A stretch of DNA of 64,000 bases from NCBI GenBank assembly GCA_031308135.1, contig JAHLJT010000631.1, positions 195,972,685 through 196,036,684 on the forward strand, read 5' to 3'. The stretch is from Acheta domesticus. Taxonomy: Eukaryota > Arthropoda > Insecta > Orthoptera > Gryllidae. The notes under the pieces were generated by a model that searched no databases, was not told the DNA's origin, and saw only the letters and a program-made list of their open reading frames with translations. Of this stretch, positions 41,371-54,330 are shown piece after piece (positions within the stretch are counted from its first letter, which is position 1; each line of letters opens with the position of its first letter). Position numbers and translations under genes: made by a program.

Positions 41371-44108
41371 GCGGAACGCGCATTTTTCGGTCACTGAGAC
41401 ACTAGTTTCTGTTTAGGAAGCGGCGTAATCCTCCTGTTTATGTTTACTTGATGATTCAATGAATGACCGTGGACTGCCGATAAAGCATTTGCTAGTTGAG
41501 TAAACTCACTATTAGAATGAGAAGTTTACAAATATGTTTTGAGCGACAAATTGTTTATTTTAACGTTTCTAAAATATTAATTCATTACTTTTTCCGAAAA
41601 ATTTATACAGAAGATTTTGTTGAAACGAAGTTAATATTTTTAGAAATATACTAATTAATTAAAGTAAAATAACTCGTCCTTTTCGATTCGTAAACAGAGA
41701 AAAAGTTATCTACAACTTACAAAAACATTAGCTTAATTGAAACGAATGTGTTAATTGTGTGTGCAATTATATAATAAACTCCACTTGCTATAGCGAACTT
41801 AATATTTGGTTGGCCGTTATTTACTGCCTGTATGTAGCATACAAGAATTTGTTGGCTGAAAATAAGTATTTACCTCAGTGTATGTATTAGATATATTCAT
41901 TGCGTCAAAGTGTGTATAGTTTTGCCCAGCATAGAAAATCTTCGTAAATGAATGATTTATGTACAAAACATTGTTTCTATAAAGTAAATGGAAGACAATC
42001 TGCCTTTTGGAAGATTGATTTGTGTCCACTGAATTTAAAGGTCGTTAACTTAGTTAACAATTAAAATTCTAATCTCAAAAGAAAAATCACTTAGTCTTAG
42101 TCTAACACAATTTTAGTGGAAAATAATATTAAATACCTAAAACATACAAATCGTTTGTTCTCTTCTATTGTAAGTTGTTTTGTTTCCAATACATATCTTA
42201 TTTTATTTCAAAAGATACAGCTCTAAGCAGATGAATGATGATGCTCGATTATCTGTGAATGTTCATGTTCGCAAAGTGTCGTTTTAGTGTATTATTTAGA
42301 GTATCACGTAGAATATAGAATTGCCACAGAGACTATCCAATGTAGCCAGTTCATTTGCAACTACCCTTTTACTATTGAACGAATTTTTAGAGGAGAGGGT
42401 CAAGTTTGCACGCGAAGTGTTTCTGAAATTTCTAGCGGTGCCTTTGCATTTCTTGCGATAACGAATCTACAAGATCATTTCCAAATTATTTGGGTTATTT
42501 CTGTTATTTTTATATTATGGTTTTAACTTATGGAGTTAACTGGCATAAGTGGTCGTCGAACTGTTCTGGCGATAATAACGAATGTCACTTAAGTGTGTTT
42601 CTTCATTACAAACAAATTGGATTTGAGAGGCAGACAAAACTTTTCAGACCCATATATTTCAAGTTTTTCTTCCACTAAACTTCACTCACGCATTCTAGAT
42701 ATATAGTGCAAATAAATTGCTTGGAATTTCGAAATAAAGAAGAATTCACAGAAAGCAACATTTCATTCATTGTAAAAAAACTACACAACTACACATCCTG
42801 CATAATATCGCATCAAATCACACGCAAACATTTTTACAATTTCAACATAATTGTCAATCATTACAATCAATGTGCAATGCTAGTAAATGTGCGGCGCCAT
42901 TTGGCGACATCGGGAACATTCACAATAATTGCAAATTGCCATTTATGCGTCTATTTCTGTCTTAATAGCGTGTATAAGCACACATCATGTGTAAAATGAA
43001 AATCTATGAGAATGCGAAAAGGATTAAGATTTACTTCAACCTTGCGATTTATGTGTGTCGTTTTCTGAGATGAAGATATCTTAAATATGCAGAGAGTATT
43101 TTACGCTTCTCATATATGCGTAGAAAACAATACATCTAGGTGACATAGTAGACAAAAAATTAGGGTTCACGATTGGATATCGTAGTCCCTTTTTACAATG
43201 ATCGGATACCGAAAACATTGTATTGAAATTTCCTATTTCTTTTGCCCTGTAAGGATTCTTGTTCACTGAAGTTATCTATTTTGTTGAAAATATCATTGAA
43301 TCACGCAGAAGATACATACGTACTACATCAGTTATAGAGAGCTGTTAATCTAAATTGCAGAAAATTTTCTTCACAAGGATTGCTGGATGGGAATGAACCC
43401 GTAATATTCGCCATTTTTCTGTTTGATCGTTTTGCGTTGTTAATCAAAGCTGAAAATACAATTCAAACAAACCAAAGACCCAATGCCTCTAAACATTAAC
43501 TGCTCTTTTGAAGAGCAAAATATTTCATATCATTGGAAATTAGGCGGATTATTTAATGCAACTCATGAACATGCCCAAAGGCGCAATATTTCACATTAAT
43601 TTGTAGCTTTATCCTCTACTGTGCAAATTATCCCTGTAACTTGGCACATTTTTATTAAACCGATTCTAACGAACTTAATGATGCCCGTGATATAAATGAA
43701 CTTCAACAATGCGTGCACTTGTAGGGTGACGTCCCAAATGCCTTTTTGGATATGCTCATTTCATAAAAGGGACATTAAAATTCGTCTAAATAATTAGAAA
43801 TAATTGTTTTGTGAAATAAATGTAGCTGAACAATTTAATTTCCTGAGTTAATAATGTTTAGAGATGTATCAACATCACAATGATACTTTTTCGTGATGAC
43901 CGAGTTGTTAGCTAATAAAACATTTCATTTTATTTTGAGGTATAGAATAATGTGACTACTGTAATTTAATGTTCATTATATAAATAAATCACATGCATTC
44001 TTGTACGTAATATGAACGGGATAATAGGGTTTTTATCTTTCCTTTCCCTATGGATCTTCAGCAGAATTCGAGCCTTGCCCTCATCTCCGAAACCTTAATG
44101 GACCGCGT
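41371..44108. other. AT-rich spacer, nothing recognised
   Basis: 2.7 kb with short open frames only, no recognisable gene or element end. A small palindrome, CGCCATTTGGCG, lies near 42896. Confidence 0.5.
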
Positions 44109-44258
44109 AAGGGGTCATCCATAAATTGCGTAACGCTAAAGGGGAGGTCTGATGTAGCGTTAACCTAGGTTACACAGAGATAGGGAAGTGCGTTACAATG
44201 GGGAGTAGGTATTGAAAATACTCGAAATTTGCGTTATGTAATTTATGGACGGCCCTTC
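44109..44258. mobile_element. Short MITE with 26-bp inverted ends
   Basis: GGGGTCATCCATAAATTGCG (from 44111) and, from the other side, AGGGCCGTCCATAAATTACA match at about 21 of 26 positions. The element is about 150 bp. GGG-x-x-x-TCCATAAATTACG ends are familiar from insect MITEs that I associate with the IS4EU/ISL2EU group, but I am not certain of the superfamily and could not define the target duplication. Confidence 0.75.
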
Positions 44259-44275
44259 ATATCATTCCTTTTTCA

Positions 44276-44778
44276 GTGTTGTCCTTTCCTCTGTTCTTGC
44301 ACTTACAAATACACTACCCTACAAGATATGTTGGGGAAGCAGTAGCAGTGGGAAGTTTAAAACTTGTCCCTGGTGGGGCAAGCTTGGTGAAATACCGGAA
44401 GGGGAGAAATCCCATAAGCCGAAATGAAGACTGGCGCCCAATTGCGCGTTACATTGGGAAGGAACACCACCTCGCCTTGGGTTATAAAATTCGCTACACT
44501 TACGGGACTAATGTTCTAGGACGTTGATGCGCTATAAATTACACATTCATTCTAAGGCCTTCGAGTTCATGGCAGATAGACCTTGTGAACATGAAAGTTT
44601 AGTCATAAGGAAAGAGGCAGAATCAGGTGGGCAAAGATGGACAAGGATCCTAATTCACGATATTCACCTGGAATATCTCGGACTAAACCACGGAAACGAC
44701 CCTAACATTTGCATGAAGGAAGTGGTAACGTCCGGTCCATCTATTTTGTTTGCATCGAATATATGTCTCATCTACTAA
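44276..44778 (+). CDS. Two overlapping unrecognised open frames
   Basis: A frame from 44276 to 44527 (83 codons, ending ALGYKIRYTYGTNVLGR) overlaps by a few bases a second frame from 44524 to 44778 (84 codons). A pyrimidine tract ending TTTTTCAG lies just upstream (to 44275) and could be a splice acceptor. Composition is ordinary and not repeat-driven. I recognise no domain in either. Could be an exon, an element fragment or chance. Confidence 0.15.
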
Positions 44779-46839
44779 ACAAGACTAGAATCTAGGACAG
44801 AATCGACGAGATTTTCGCTCGAGAAAGCTAGTCGTTTTTCTTCTTGCACTCAACAGGCACCCGTTGCAGAGCGGGTATGATAGAAGAAAATGGTGCCATA
44901 TACATTGTGGGGCACGTCATTCTGATTTAGGTTCCTAACTACAACGAAATTTCAACAGCCTACTAAAAGCTTTATATACTAAAGCGCTCGGTCGTACTAA
45001 TGTAGGAAACATTAATAGTTATTTAAATAAATAATCATTTGTTTAACATCAAAAGTTGAATTTTATTGTAATTATTAATAAATGAAGTTATTAAAAAACA
45101 GTTTTATGTTCATTTTTCAAAAGCATAAAGCGCAGGGCCTTAGAGACCTTGCATGTGCATTTAATGAGGTTTCCTGGGTCCGAGCATCGTAGGATTAAGG
45201 ACTTCTCTAAAAATATATTACAATATCGATTCGACAAGTCAAGGTAATAAAGTGCTTGAAAGTATTTTGTGTTTTCTATGCCGTGGAATAATATCGAATT
45301 CAAACTCATAAATTAAAAAATAAAACTAGCTAAGACAAAGACGGAAAGTGTAGCAGTAAAGTTAAACAACCCTCTCATTATGGAACAACATTAAAATACG
45401 AGAAGCAATCGCATTACTTCGTAAACCCGACCCGTGGTGCCGATGGTAAATATTCATCTTTTCATGACTTCACGCGATGATAACCCTCAACGAGCCTCAA
45501 GCGGCCGCTCCCTTTCATGACTGGCCCATTAAAGCAGTACATAGTTGGGAGTGCATATCGGTGCAAGTTGTTCCAGTTGTTAGCTCACTTTACTACACCC
45601 CCAAGTTCAAATGCCGTGGCGGCGGCAGCGTCGCGTCTCCCGATGCTCTCACTTAAGGCGGCGGTCGTTTCCTTGGAACAACCCCAACTTGCTCGCCCTT
45701 CCCCGTGGCACTAAACGCGCGCGAGCCGCGTGTTGCTGACACGGGGAACACCTGCCCCTGCCGATGGCTCCGGCGGTTCGCCGCCTCCCAGCACCGCTTA
45801 GTACTTAAGTCTAAGCGTTCGGGACGGGACCTGCCAGGTTATTTGCATGTGTGGGGGGCCACTCTCTGCAAAAAGAGCCATGTGGCGAGAACTGGCAAAA
45901 AGTAACTGCCGTAAAGTACGGAGGACGCAGGTTGTTTTTAAAGCCTTTTATATGAGCCTCTGTTTTGTCCTCGCTTAATAAACAGACGTCGCATAAAATC
46001 TTGAGAATCGCACCCAGCAATCTAATGTTGGTGGATATGTGTGAGAGTAACTACAATATGAAATGTTATGGGTTTTACTTGTTTATTAGTCATTTTGTCT
46101 TTGTCTTGGTTTTACAAGCTATATTCGAGTCTCAGTTATAAGCTGAGCATCAGTATGTGTCAATGACATTTTTTTACCGTATTTCTTATAATTTACGTAC
46201 TCTAAAACTGTTTTGATTTACGGAGTAATTTCATATATCACAAAATTCAACCTGTCGTTTATTTTAGTAGTTAACTACATCTGGCAGTTTGTTCTGTTGG
46301 ATTTATTTTCGAGAAAGAAACATTTATTGCTCATCGTGTTATGATTAAAGTTGTCCAACTTTGTCTTATTTTGATTACTTTTAAAAAACCGACAGAAAAT
46401 CGACATGGAATCGTTTCATGGAAAATAATTCTTTACTTTAAGAGAATAGAACAATATTGCAAATCGTAATTGCAATAAACAATATTCGCGTTTGATCAAA
46501 TATGTCCAACAAATATTTGTGACGTAACATTTTTTTGTCTCTATTACTAAAAGTATAGTATTTAAACAGACAATATCGTGTCAAATATTTCTGCTTATGA
46601 TAAAAAACGTTATGACGATGACAGACTGAACAGCAGATTGGTAATAACCAAACGACGTCCAGCTAATCCTTCTTTGGATCTGAGGATAGTCTCTACTTCA
46701 AGAAGAAAAGTTTTAAAATCGTGATATCAAAAAATTATAACTGCATAAGACCAAAACACGTCACGTTGACGATCATCGAGGGAGCTTCAAGTTTCCAATT
46801 TCAGACCAATCATGAACCTCTGCGTAATTCGACGTACAA
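44779..46839. other. Spacer, no gene recognised
   Basis: AT-rich with a GC-richer patch at 45600-45840 carrying no recognisable domain. Confidence 0.5.
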
Positions 46840-47110
46840 AGCCCCGGGAGGCACGGGAGCCCTTCTTGAAAGAACAGGGCTGCGTTCTCGGAGAGCGGCC
46901 GCGCTCTGCAATAAGCCTGCGCCATTACGTGCATCGATACGCCATCTCATTCCCGCTCAATTTCCGCCATTCCCCGTGCCGTGACTGGTGGGCGGCGTGG
47001 CGAGCTCCGGAATAATAGCGCGCCGCTCTGCTGCATGAGGAGTGGCGGTCGGCACGGGGCGCGCGGCTACGGCCGGACGGCGCTGAGGGCTCGTGAGCAC
47101 CATGGGGAAA
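46840..47110. other. GC islet
   Basis: CpG-rich patch with short frames on both strands. ATTACGTGCATCGATACGCC near 46925 is the only AT-leaning core. Regulatory role uncertain. Confidence 0.35.
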
Positions 47111-47142
47111 GCAACGTAGGGTGGGTGGTAGAGACTGACGGG

Positions 47143-47215
47143 ATGGTTGGTTGATTGATTGATTGATTCGTGATTCCGAGCATGTCAACTGCCAAGGTAA
47201 TAGGTTTCGTAAGTG
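47143..47215. repeat. Fragment of the 29-kb SINE-like family
   Basis: (TTGA)n-type simple sequence followed by GTGATTCCGAGCATGTCAAC, resembling GGGATTCCGGGCGCGTCAAC at 29280. Probably the tail end of a dispersed SINE. Confidence 0.45.
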
Positions 47216-48504
47216 TTGTGCATATCTTTTTCCTGTAGAGACGGCAGTTTTAACAACTTCACGTTTTATGTGTTTTTTCAAACATAATCATAACTTTCTA
47301 ATTGAACTTTTTACAGTTTCACTTGAATTTTAAAGGGGTTTCTGCCAAAATTTATTCCAACTCTGAACATGTAAGTTCAAGATTGTCCATAATTTAATAG
47401 AATTAAGACGGAATGACCTGGATTGATTTGACAATCAAGATGAACTCATTAACAAATAGGAAATTGCGGGAACGCTTTCGGAAGGGTGGCATGGAGGCGA
47501 ATAGCAGAGAATACCCACAATGCATTGTGATTCCTGGTGTGCCTACTTATGTTATTAGTTGCACATGATATATCTCTGGAGATATGCAACATTCTTCCGC
47601 ACTGAAATGGGAGACGGGACACCAGCCTTCACAAGGACTTGAGGGATTTCTTCTCTCCAAGTATCTACACCTGTGGGGCACTGCCCCAGTCACAACCATT
47701 TCTCAGCTTCCAACTGGTCTTTCTTTCATGGGTATATGTGGGTGTATGTGTAAATTTAAGAAACCTTTTTTTCAACGCTGCATCCCGTCTTATAGATGCA
47801 AAAAGTAACTTTCTGATACTAACGCTTCCTTTTTCATAGAAGTCCAGCAAATATACCTTCGAGAGGGGGGAGCAATATATCCTTCTTATGCCAGTACTGG
47901 AACGGTGGATGAATGGCGGCGGGAATGGGACAGAAAGAAGTTTGAAATAGATGTGAAAAATACATGAGGAATTTTCTAGTGAAAAATTGGAAAAACGTAG
48001 AAAAGACGGAGAGTGAGAAAGAGAGAGAAAGTGAGAGAAAAAGAGAATAGGAGAAAGAAAGAGAGGAAAAGAGAGAAGAAGAGAGAGAGTGAGAAAGGGA
48101 GAGAGACAGACAAAGGGAAATATAAAACGAGTTAGAGACAGAGAGGGAGAGGTAATGGAAAGAGAGATCGTTATAATATTGAGTACAGGGTTGCCGTAGT
48201 ATCAAACAAAACATTACTCACCTTCCGCTGAAATTTTAAAAATCATTGAGAATCTTCTGAATAAAAAAATTCCCAGGTCATGACAACTTCAGCAATACAG
48301 CATTAAAAAGCTTCCACCCCCGGCAATAGCGTACAGGCTATTTGCCACATAAATGCAAACACGCAATCATTATCCCCGTCGCAAAGCCAAATAAAATCCT
48401 AACAAACCCTTTCACCTACCAACCAGTCTATTAAAAATTGCTCCAAAATATTCGAAAAAAACATAAAAAAGACTAAAAAAGAAAAAGTATTCAAGTGATG
48501 AAAA
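47216..48504. other. Spacer with a GA-rich tract
   Basis: 48000-48160 is almost pure purine (GAGAGA, AAAGAG runs) on the plus strand, able to form triplex DNA. The rest shows no gene. Confidence 0.5.
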
Positions 48505-50385
48505 AGTACCCAAGTTGATAAATGTAAAAATGTGAAAAAGTGGAGTAGTGTAGGATATAATAAGGTTTTGTTGCTAGTGGAATTTTCCAAGTGATGAAAA
48601 CTGTAATTTTCTAATGTAGTGTGAATATCTGCCGTTCCTTATAAAACGCACTAGGAAATAATGATTACTATTAGTATAAGATCCATTTAATGCCGTATTT
48701 CCAACCATTTATGCCGCCTTGTAAGTGTAAAATAGCTTTCGAGACCAACACCCTTCTAACAGAGTACGTTCGACAGGGGTTTAGAAAGCCTTGCCATTCT
48801 TCGGGACACAGTATATCCTTTACACCTGGTGCGCGCAGTTAGTGAATAAAATTAACTGAACTACGTAGTTTTCTTCAAAAAACAAAAACGATCCACGTAA
48901 TCAAGTCTTCAAGTTGGTCAATGTTTGAATGTGAAGAATGCCAAGAAGTAAAGAATATAAACAGCCAAAGGATTTTTGTAGGTAAAGTAAACTAGAATTT
49001 TCTAACATACAGTCAATATCAGCATTTTGTCTACAAAAGTCAGTAACAAATAGTGACCACCTTCAAACCGAAATCCATTTAATGTTGTATTTTCATCAGT
49101 GTAATACATCAGTTATCAAGACTAACACTCCTTTAATAGAACACATTCGACAGGGGTTCAGCAAACTTTGCCGTCCTTCCGGGCCCAGTACTACATCTTT
49201 CACACGTCAATCACGGATTGGACGAATATTGGATAACATTAACTGAACTATTTAGTTTTCTTCAAAAAAAGAAAAAAAAGAATAAAGGAAGGAAAAAAGA
49301 GAAAAAAACTTGTTGACCTGGTGAAAAATGTGGAGTATAGAAGACCGTAAAATTAATCTGATAGAAGAATATTTTAGTTAATGCAAACTACAATTTTCTA
49401 ACGTACAGTGAATCACAGCTGTTTGTCTATAAAACTCAGTCACAGATAATGACCATCTTTAGGGCAGATCCATTTCATGTTGAATTTTCATCAGTCGTAC
49501 ATGTTACCGAGACTAACACCCCTTTAATAAAACACCTCCAACAGAGCTTCAGCAAACTTTGCCGTCCTTCGGGGCTCATGTCTCTTCCGGTGCGGATGTA
49601 TAGCCTAAGACATTAACTGAACTACGTAGCTTTATACAAAAGAAAGAAAGAAAGAAAGAATAGAAAAACACGGTTGACGCGGTGCAAAAGTTGGTCAATG
49701 TTTGAATGTAAAAAAAGTGAAGAATTAAAGGAAGTAAGAAGGTCAAACTGCTAGAGGAATTTTCTAGTTAGTGTAAACCAAAATTATCTAATGCACAGTG
49801 AATCTCAACGGTTTGTCTATAAAACCCAGTAAGAAATAATGACCGCCTTTAGGCCCAAATTCATTTAATGCTATTTTAAGATGTCAGTTACCAGAACTAA
49901 CGCCCCTTCAATAGAACACCTTCGACAGGGGCTCAGCAAACTTTGGCGTCCTTGGGGGCCCAGTATATCCTTCACACGTCAATCCCGGTGCGAATGCATG
50001 GCCTATAACATTAACTGAACTACGTAGCTTTATACAAAAGAAAGAAATAAAGAATAGAAAAACCACGGTTGACGCGGTGCAAAAGTTGGTCAATGTTGGA
50101 ATGTGAAAAAGCGAAGGATTAAAGAAAATAATAAGGTCAAACTGCTAAACGAATTTTCTAGATAGTGCAAACCAGAAATATCTAATGCATAGTGAATCTC
50201 AACTGTTTGTCTATAAAACGCAGTAAAAAATAATGGCCGCCTTTAGGCACAGATTCATTTAATGCTATTTTAAGATGTCAGTTAGCAGGACTAACGCCCC
50301 TTCAATAGAACACCTTCGACAGGGGCTCAGCAAACTTTGGCGTCCTTGGGGGCCCAGTATATCCTTCACACGTCAATCCCGGCGG
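48505..50385. repeat. Tandem array of a 384-400 bp monomer
   Basis: Equivalent TCTA(A) points lie at 48610, 49001, 49397, 49797 and 50181, giving periods of 391, 396, 400 and 384. Each monomer contains AACATTAACTGAACTACGTAG, or AAAATTAACTGAACTACGTAG in the first, followed by A-rich GAAAGAAA; a TTCGACAGGGG-type stretch; and GTTTGTCTATAAAA or a variant. A partial unit precedes the first full one, and the last stops mid-monomer at about 50385, abutting GC-rich DNA. The two rightmost units are the most alike. Satellite-like; no coding content. Confidence 0.9.
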
Positions 50386-50640
50386 ATGGCGGCGTGGGCG
50401 CGGGCGTGGGCGTCCCGCCGGGCGAGGCAAAGGCGGGCGGCGGCGGCGGGGCGCTAAGCACCGGCCAGGGAGCGGTCGGCGGGCGATAGGGGCGGTCGCG
50501 CGCGCCGCTTAGCAGCCGGCTCGGGGCCCCTCGGGGGCGATTTCGCCCTTCCGTTCGCCCCCGCGCCGCCCGCCGCCTTTGCCACGTGCGCGCTCGCCGC
50601 CGCTCGCCCTCCCTCCCTCACGCGCCTTCTACCGGACCCC
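50386..50640. other. GC islet at the end of the tandem array
   Basis: CpG-rich block (GGGCGCGGGCGTGGGCG and similar) starting exactly where the tandem monomer breaks off. No gene recognised. Confidence 0.45.
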
Positions 50641-51390
50641 GGACCAATCACCGGCCACTGCTAGCCACTCACTGGTCTGGGCGGTGCTAAGGTTCGAGTC
50701 CCGCCGGGGGCGAGTTTTCGACACCAGTTGCACAGCAGGATCGGATTCAGATGTTGGAGAGAGCTGTACCGGCCTGTTTGTTAGTCGGTAATTTTTCACG
50801 GTTTCTCCGAGCATTTCCAGGTGAATGCTAGAGCAGTACTCTACCAAGCGAGTCACGCACCGCGTTGTTTTTTTATTACTTTTTTTACTTGTAAGTTTAC
50901 CGAGAAATTAAACAATTAAAGTTTATATAATTGTCACGGTCGGGCCGACCAATTCTTTGAACAAATTTAATAATAAAAGTTTAGCTAAGTTGCTCACGAG
51001 CGTTCTCCCACCCGGACCCAATCACTGGCCACCGCTCGCCTCTTGCACGAGACTACTTGTCCGGGAGGTCCTTCGGTTCGAGTCCGGGCGGAGGCAAATT
51101 TTCTGCACTGGCTACATAGCTGGATCGGATTTTAATTGGAGGAGATGTCGACTGGAGGAAGAATGATGAATGATGGAGGATGACTGGAGGATGAATAATC
51201 ACTTGATGTAGACTGGAGAAGAATTCTAGTAGCCGGATATAATGGTTGGTAATTTTCCATATTTTCTCGGAGAAATTACAGGGGAATTCCAGAACGATAC
51301 TCTAACTAGTCGGTCACACACCGGATTGTTTTTTACTACTCATATTATACGTTTAGCGAAAAATTAAACAACTGAAGTTTAGCTAAGAAC
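50641..51390. repeat. Two tandem SINE-like units with polymerase III B boxes
   Basis: Unit 1 starts GGACCAATCACCGGCCAC (50641) and unit 2 starts GGACCCAATCACTGGCCAC (51014), 373 bp apart. Each has a B-box-like GGTTCGAGTCC (50691 and 51075), then GGATCGGATT, a GGTAATTTT(C/T)C(A/C) stretch and an AAATTAAACAA(C/T)T(A/G)AAGTTTA(G/T) end. A-box-like sequence is not clear and no cloverleaf folds well, so they are SINE copies, not tRNA genes. Confidence 0.65.
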
Positions 51391-53200
51391 CATTCGGTAA
51401 TTATTGGCTTTAAAGACAATTCCATTTTATTTTTTGGTTTCAAGAAAGTACGCTTTAATATCCTATTATTGTTGTATTCATTTATTTGTACCTTCAGATA
51501 TCACTTTAGTTTTATTTATGATTATGTGTACTTTTTTTAACGATTGTTTACTAAAATTTCAGTTTTGTTTTTCACAAATTATACCTAGTGATCAGCCAAA
51601 AGTAAAAATTGAATGATACATATTGGTGGACACTCTAGTACGATTTGTTTTCGTACAAAATAATGGCCTGAGGGATAATTACCGAGATCTTTCTCATATA
51701 GTTTTTTATTAAGTAGTGCATTTTACAGAAATATACAAAATTATGAAACATAAAATAAGACAGCTTATTCTATTTTTTATTAATTTAAAAGTACAAAATT
51801 GTCTTCTTGTTCTATAAATGAACTAATATGGCCATTATTATACCAACATATATAGTGGCGAGCGTAAACATGTCAAAGTATGTTCATATATTCGGTGCCT
51901 CAATCCATCATTGTTTTATTAAATGATTTTCCAGTCTCGTACAGAGTGCATCTCTCTGGAAGTTGGTAAATATTTTTACGAAATAAATTGATAAATTAGT
52001 TTATATTTCATTATTGTCTGCGTTGTTGTAATTTTGTCCTTGTATTACGAATGCACTTAGCATGCATTCTGTTTATGTCATTAATTATGAGAGTAAATAT
52101 TCCATTTCGCCCGTCTCTCCTACACTAAAATGTGGAAAAGTTCATTTGAATAAATATGAATGACAATGAGCCCGTGAAATGCACATTTCTCGCACATCAC
52201 ATTGTTCGTTTCACTCTAAAATCCCATGTGTTTGCCAGAATTTAAGAAAGGATAGAGCAATTTAGACTTACTGTATTATTACATAAAGACGTACTTTTTG
52301 CTGTATAAAATTCGATGTTAAGTTCATTTAATTAAATTCAGGTAGCAGATATAAAAAATGATCTTGTTTTCACTCTCTGTCGTAAATTATCTAATGTAAT
52401 TTTGTCATTTTTGTAGCCGCAGCATAAACATTACTACTGTTTTTAGTATTTATAAATCTCTACGTATACAAAATTATAACACTACTGCTACAAATATTTG
52501 CTAAATGATACGTTTCAAATTATAATATTATATTTCTTTTCGTTTTTAGAATTTGAATTTCAATTACACAACCATCTGTACTATAGAACAATTGTCATTT
52601 GCGATGGTTCATAAGTAGTAATACAAATAATAGTTCCCTACTTTATTTTCTACTACAACATTGCCGTAGAGTATTGAAGTGAAATACACAGAATCCTGAA
52701 AGAAAGTAAAGAAAACAAAGATCCTTCATAATATTATGGAGTAATATTTTTTACAAAAAAAATCATCCAAATCCTTAAAGAAAGAACTACCACCTATTAC
52801 AAATCATTACTTTCCAAAAGCATTCTTAAACAATAACGAAGTAGTCCTTCCAAAGGGAGGAAATCTATTATTCTGATTATGTATTATAAACCCTATTGCA
52901 GACCCAGGTTAAGAAAGAGAAGACAATATTACTAAAAAGCTGGAAGGATCAAAGCATGGTATTTTACCCAAAAAACAGAGTTAAATTTGTGAGACCACTT
53001 GACTACAAAGACCCGGGACAATCTAGTCGCAGCGCTGTGCCAACGAATCCAGTATCTCCGTCCTTGTCAGCAAGCGACAAATCCCTCCAAGATTTCTAAT
53101 TGGGATCGCGAAATCGGTAATTGAAATTAGCTGACCGAAGAGGAACGTAATAAACTAATTGGATCCGATCGGTCTAAACGGAGGCGGGTCGGCCGGGGAG
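51391..53200. other. AT-rich spacer
   Basis: A 67-codon frame at 52896-53099, just after a TATTGCAG sequence, could be an exon but shows no known domain. Otherwise nothing recognised. Confidence 0.45.
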
Positions 53201-53279
53201 AGAATAGGGATGGTATTGATCGGGTGAAATCGCGCACAAAGCAGATCATCTTATTGCTGGGGAGTGGCGCGCGCGGAAG

Positions 53280-54330
53280 AATGCCAGCCAGCGAGACGGC
53301 AGCCCCACCCGCTCTCCGTCGTCCCCACCGACACCGCCCTTGCGCCGTCGCAAACGTCACCATCGCCGACGCCTTTGCATTGCCAACGCCAATGTCGTCG
53401 CCCACGCCATCGCCCTCGCTATCTCCATCGTCATTGCCTTTGTCGTCACCGTCGTATTAGTCATTGTTGTCACCCTCGCCATCGTCATCGCCTTTCTCGT
53501 CACCATCGCCGTCGGCATCTCCGTTTTCGTCACCGTCATCGTTATCGCCTTTGTTGTTACCGTCGCCATCGCCTTTGACATCGCCTCTGCCGTCACAGTC
53601 GTCATTACCATCGACATCGCCTTTGTCGTCATCATCATCATCATCATTGCCTTTGTCATCACCATCTCCATCTGCACGCCTTTACCGTCACCCTCGCCAT
53701 CGCCATCGCCTTTGCCGTCACCCTCGCCGTCGTCATCGCCTTTGTCGTCAGCCTCGCCATCGCCATCGTCATCAGCTTTGCCGTCACCCTGGTCATCGCC
53801 ATTGTCATTACCGTCTGCATCGCCATCGTCGTTTCTGTTTCCGTCATCGCCATTCCATTACCATTTGCCCTCGCCTTTGCCGTCACCCTCGCCGTCGTCA
53901 TCGCCTTTGTCGTCAGCCTCGCCATTGCCATCGTCATCAGCTTTGCCGTCACCCTGGTCATCGCCATTGTCATTACCGTCTGCATCGCCATCGTCGTTTC
54001 TGTTTCCGTCATCGCCATTCCATTACCATTTGCCCTCGCCTTTGCGGTCACCCTCGCCGTCGTCATTGCCTTTGTCGTCAGCCTCGCCATCGCCATCGTC
54101 ATCAGCTTTGCCGTCACCCTGGTCATCGCCATTGTCATTACCGTCTGCATCGCCATCGTCGTTTCTGTTTCCGTCATCGCCATTCCATTACCATTTGCCA
54201 TCGCCTTTTCCGTCACCGTCGCCACGCCTTTGATATCACCGTCGGTTTTGGTGTGACCGCCAGCGCCGCCATCGTCATCACTATCGCCTTTTCGTCACCA
54301 TCGTCATTTCCATCGCCGGCCCCGCTGTCG
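53280..54330. repeat. GTCATCGCC-type triplet repeat with higher-order units
   Basis: Built from GTC, ATC and GCC triplets. Because it is triplet-based, frames of about 300 codons stay open on the plus strand in at least two frames, plus Met/Thr/Ala-rich frames on the minus strand. No protein is inferred. Confidence 0.85.
53711..54205. repeat. Three 165-bp tandem units
   Basis: TTTGC(C/G)GTCACCCTCGCCG starts at 53711, 53876 and 54041; a fourth, diverged start lies at 54206. The units are nearly identical, including GTTTCTGTTTCCGTCATCGC and CCATTCCATTACCATTTGCC, so the duplication is recent compared with the background repeat. Confidence 0.95.

Noticed and set aside
48000..48160. GA-rich tract as a possible CRISPR-like or regular repeat array
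   Set aside because: No constant repeat with unique spacers; it is irregular purine-rich sequence. No CRISPR array is expected or seen anywhere in the window.
51014..51100. Possible tRNA gene with GGTTCGAGTCC
   Set aside because: Only the T-loop/B-box part fits; acceptor and D arms do not pair, and a second diverged copy 373 bp away indicates a SINE-like repeat.
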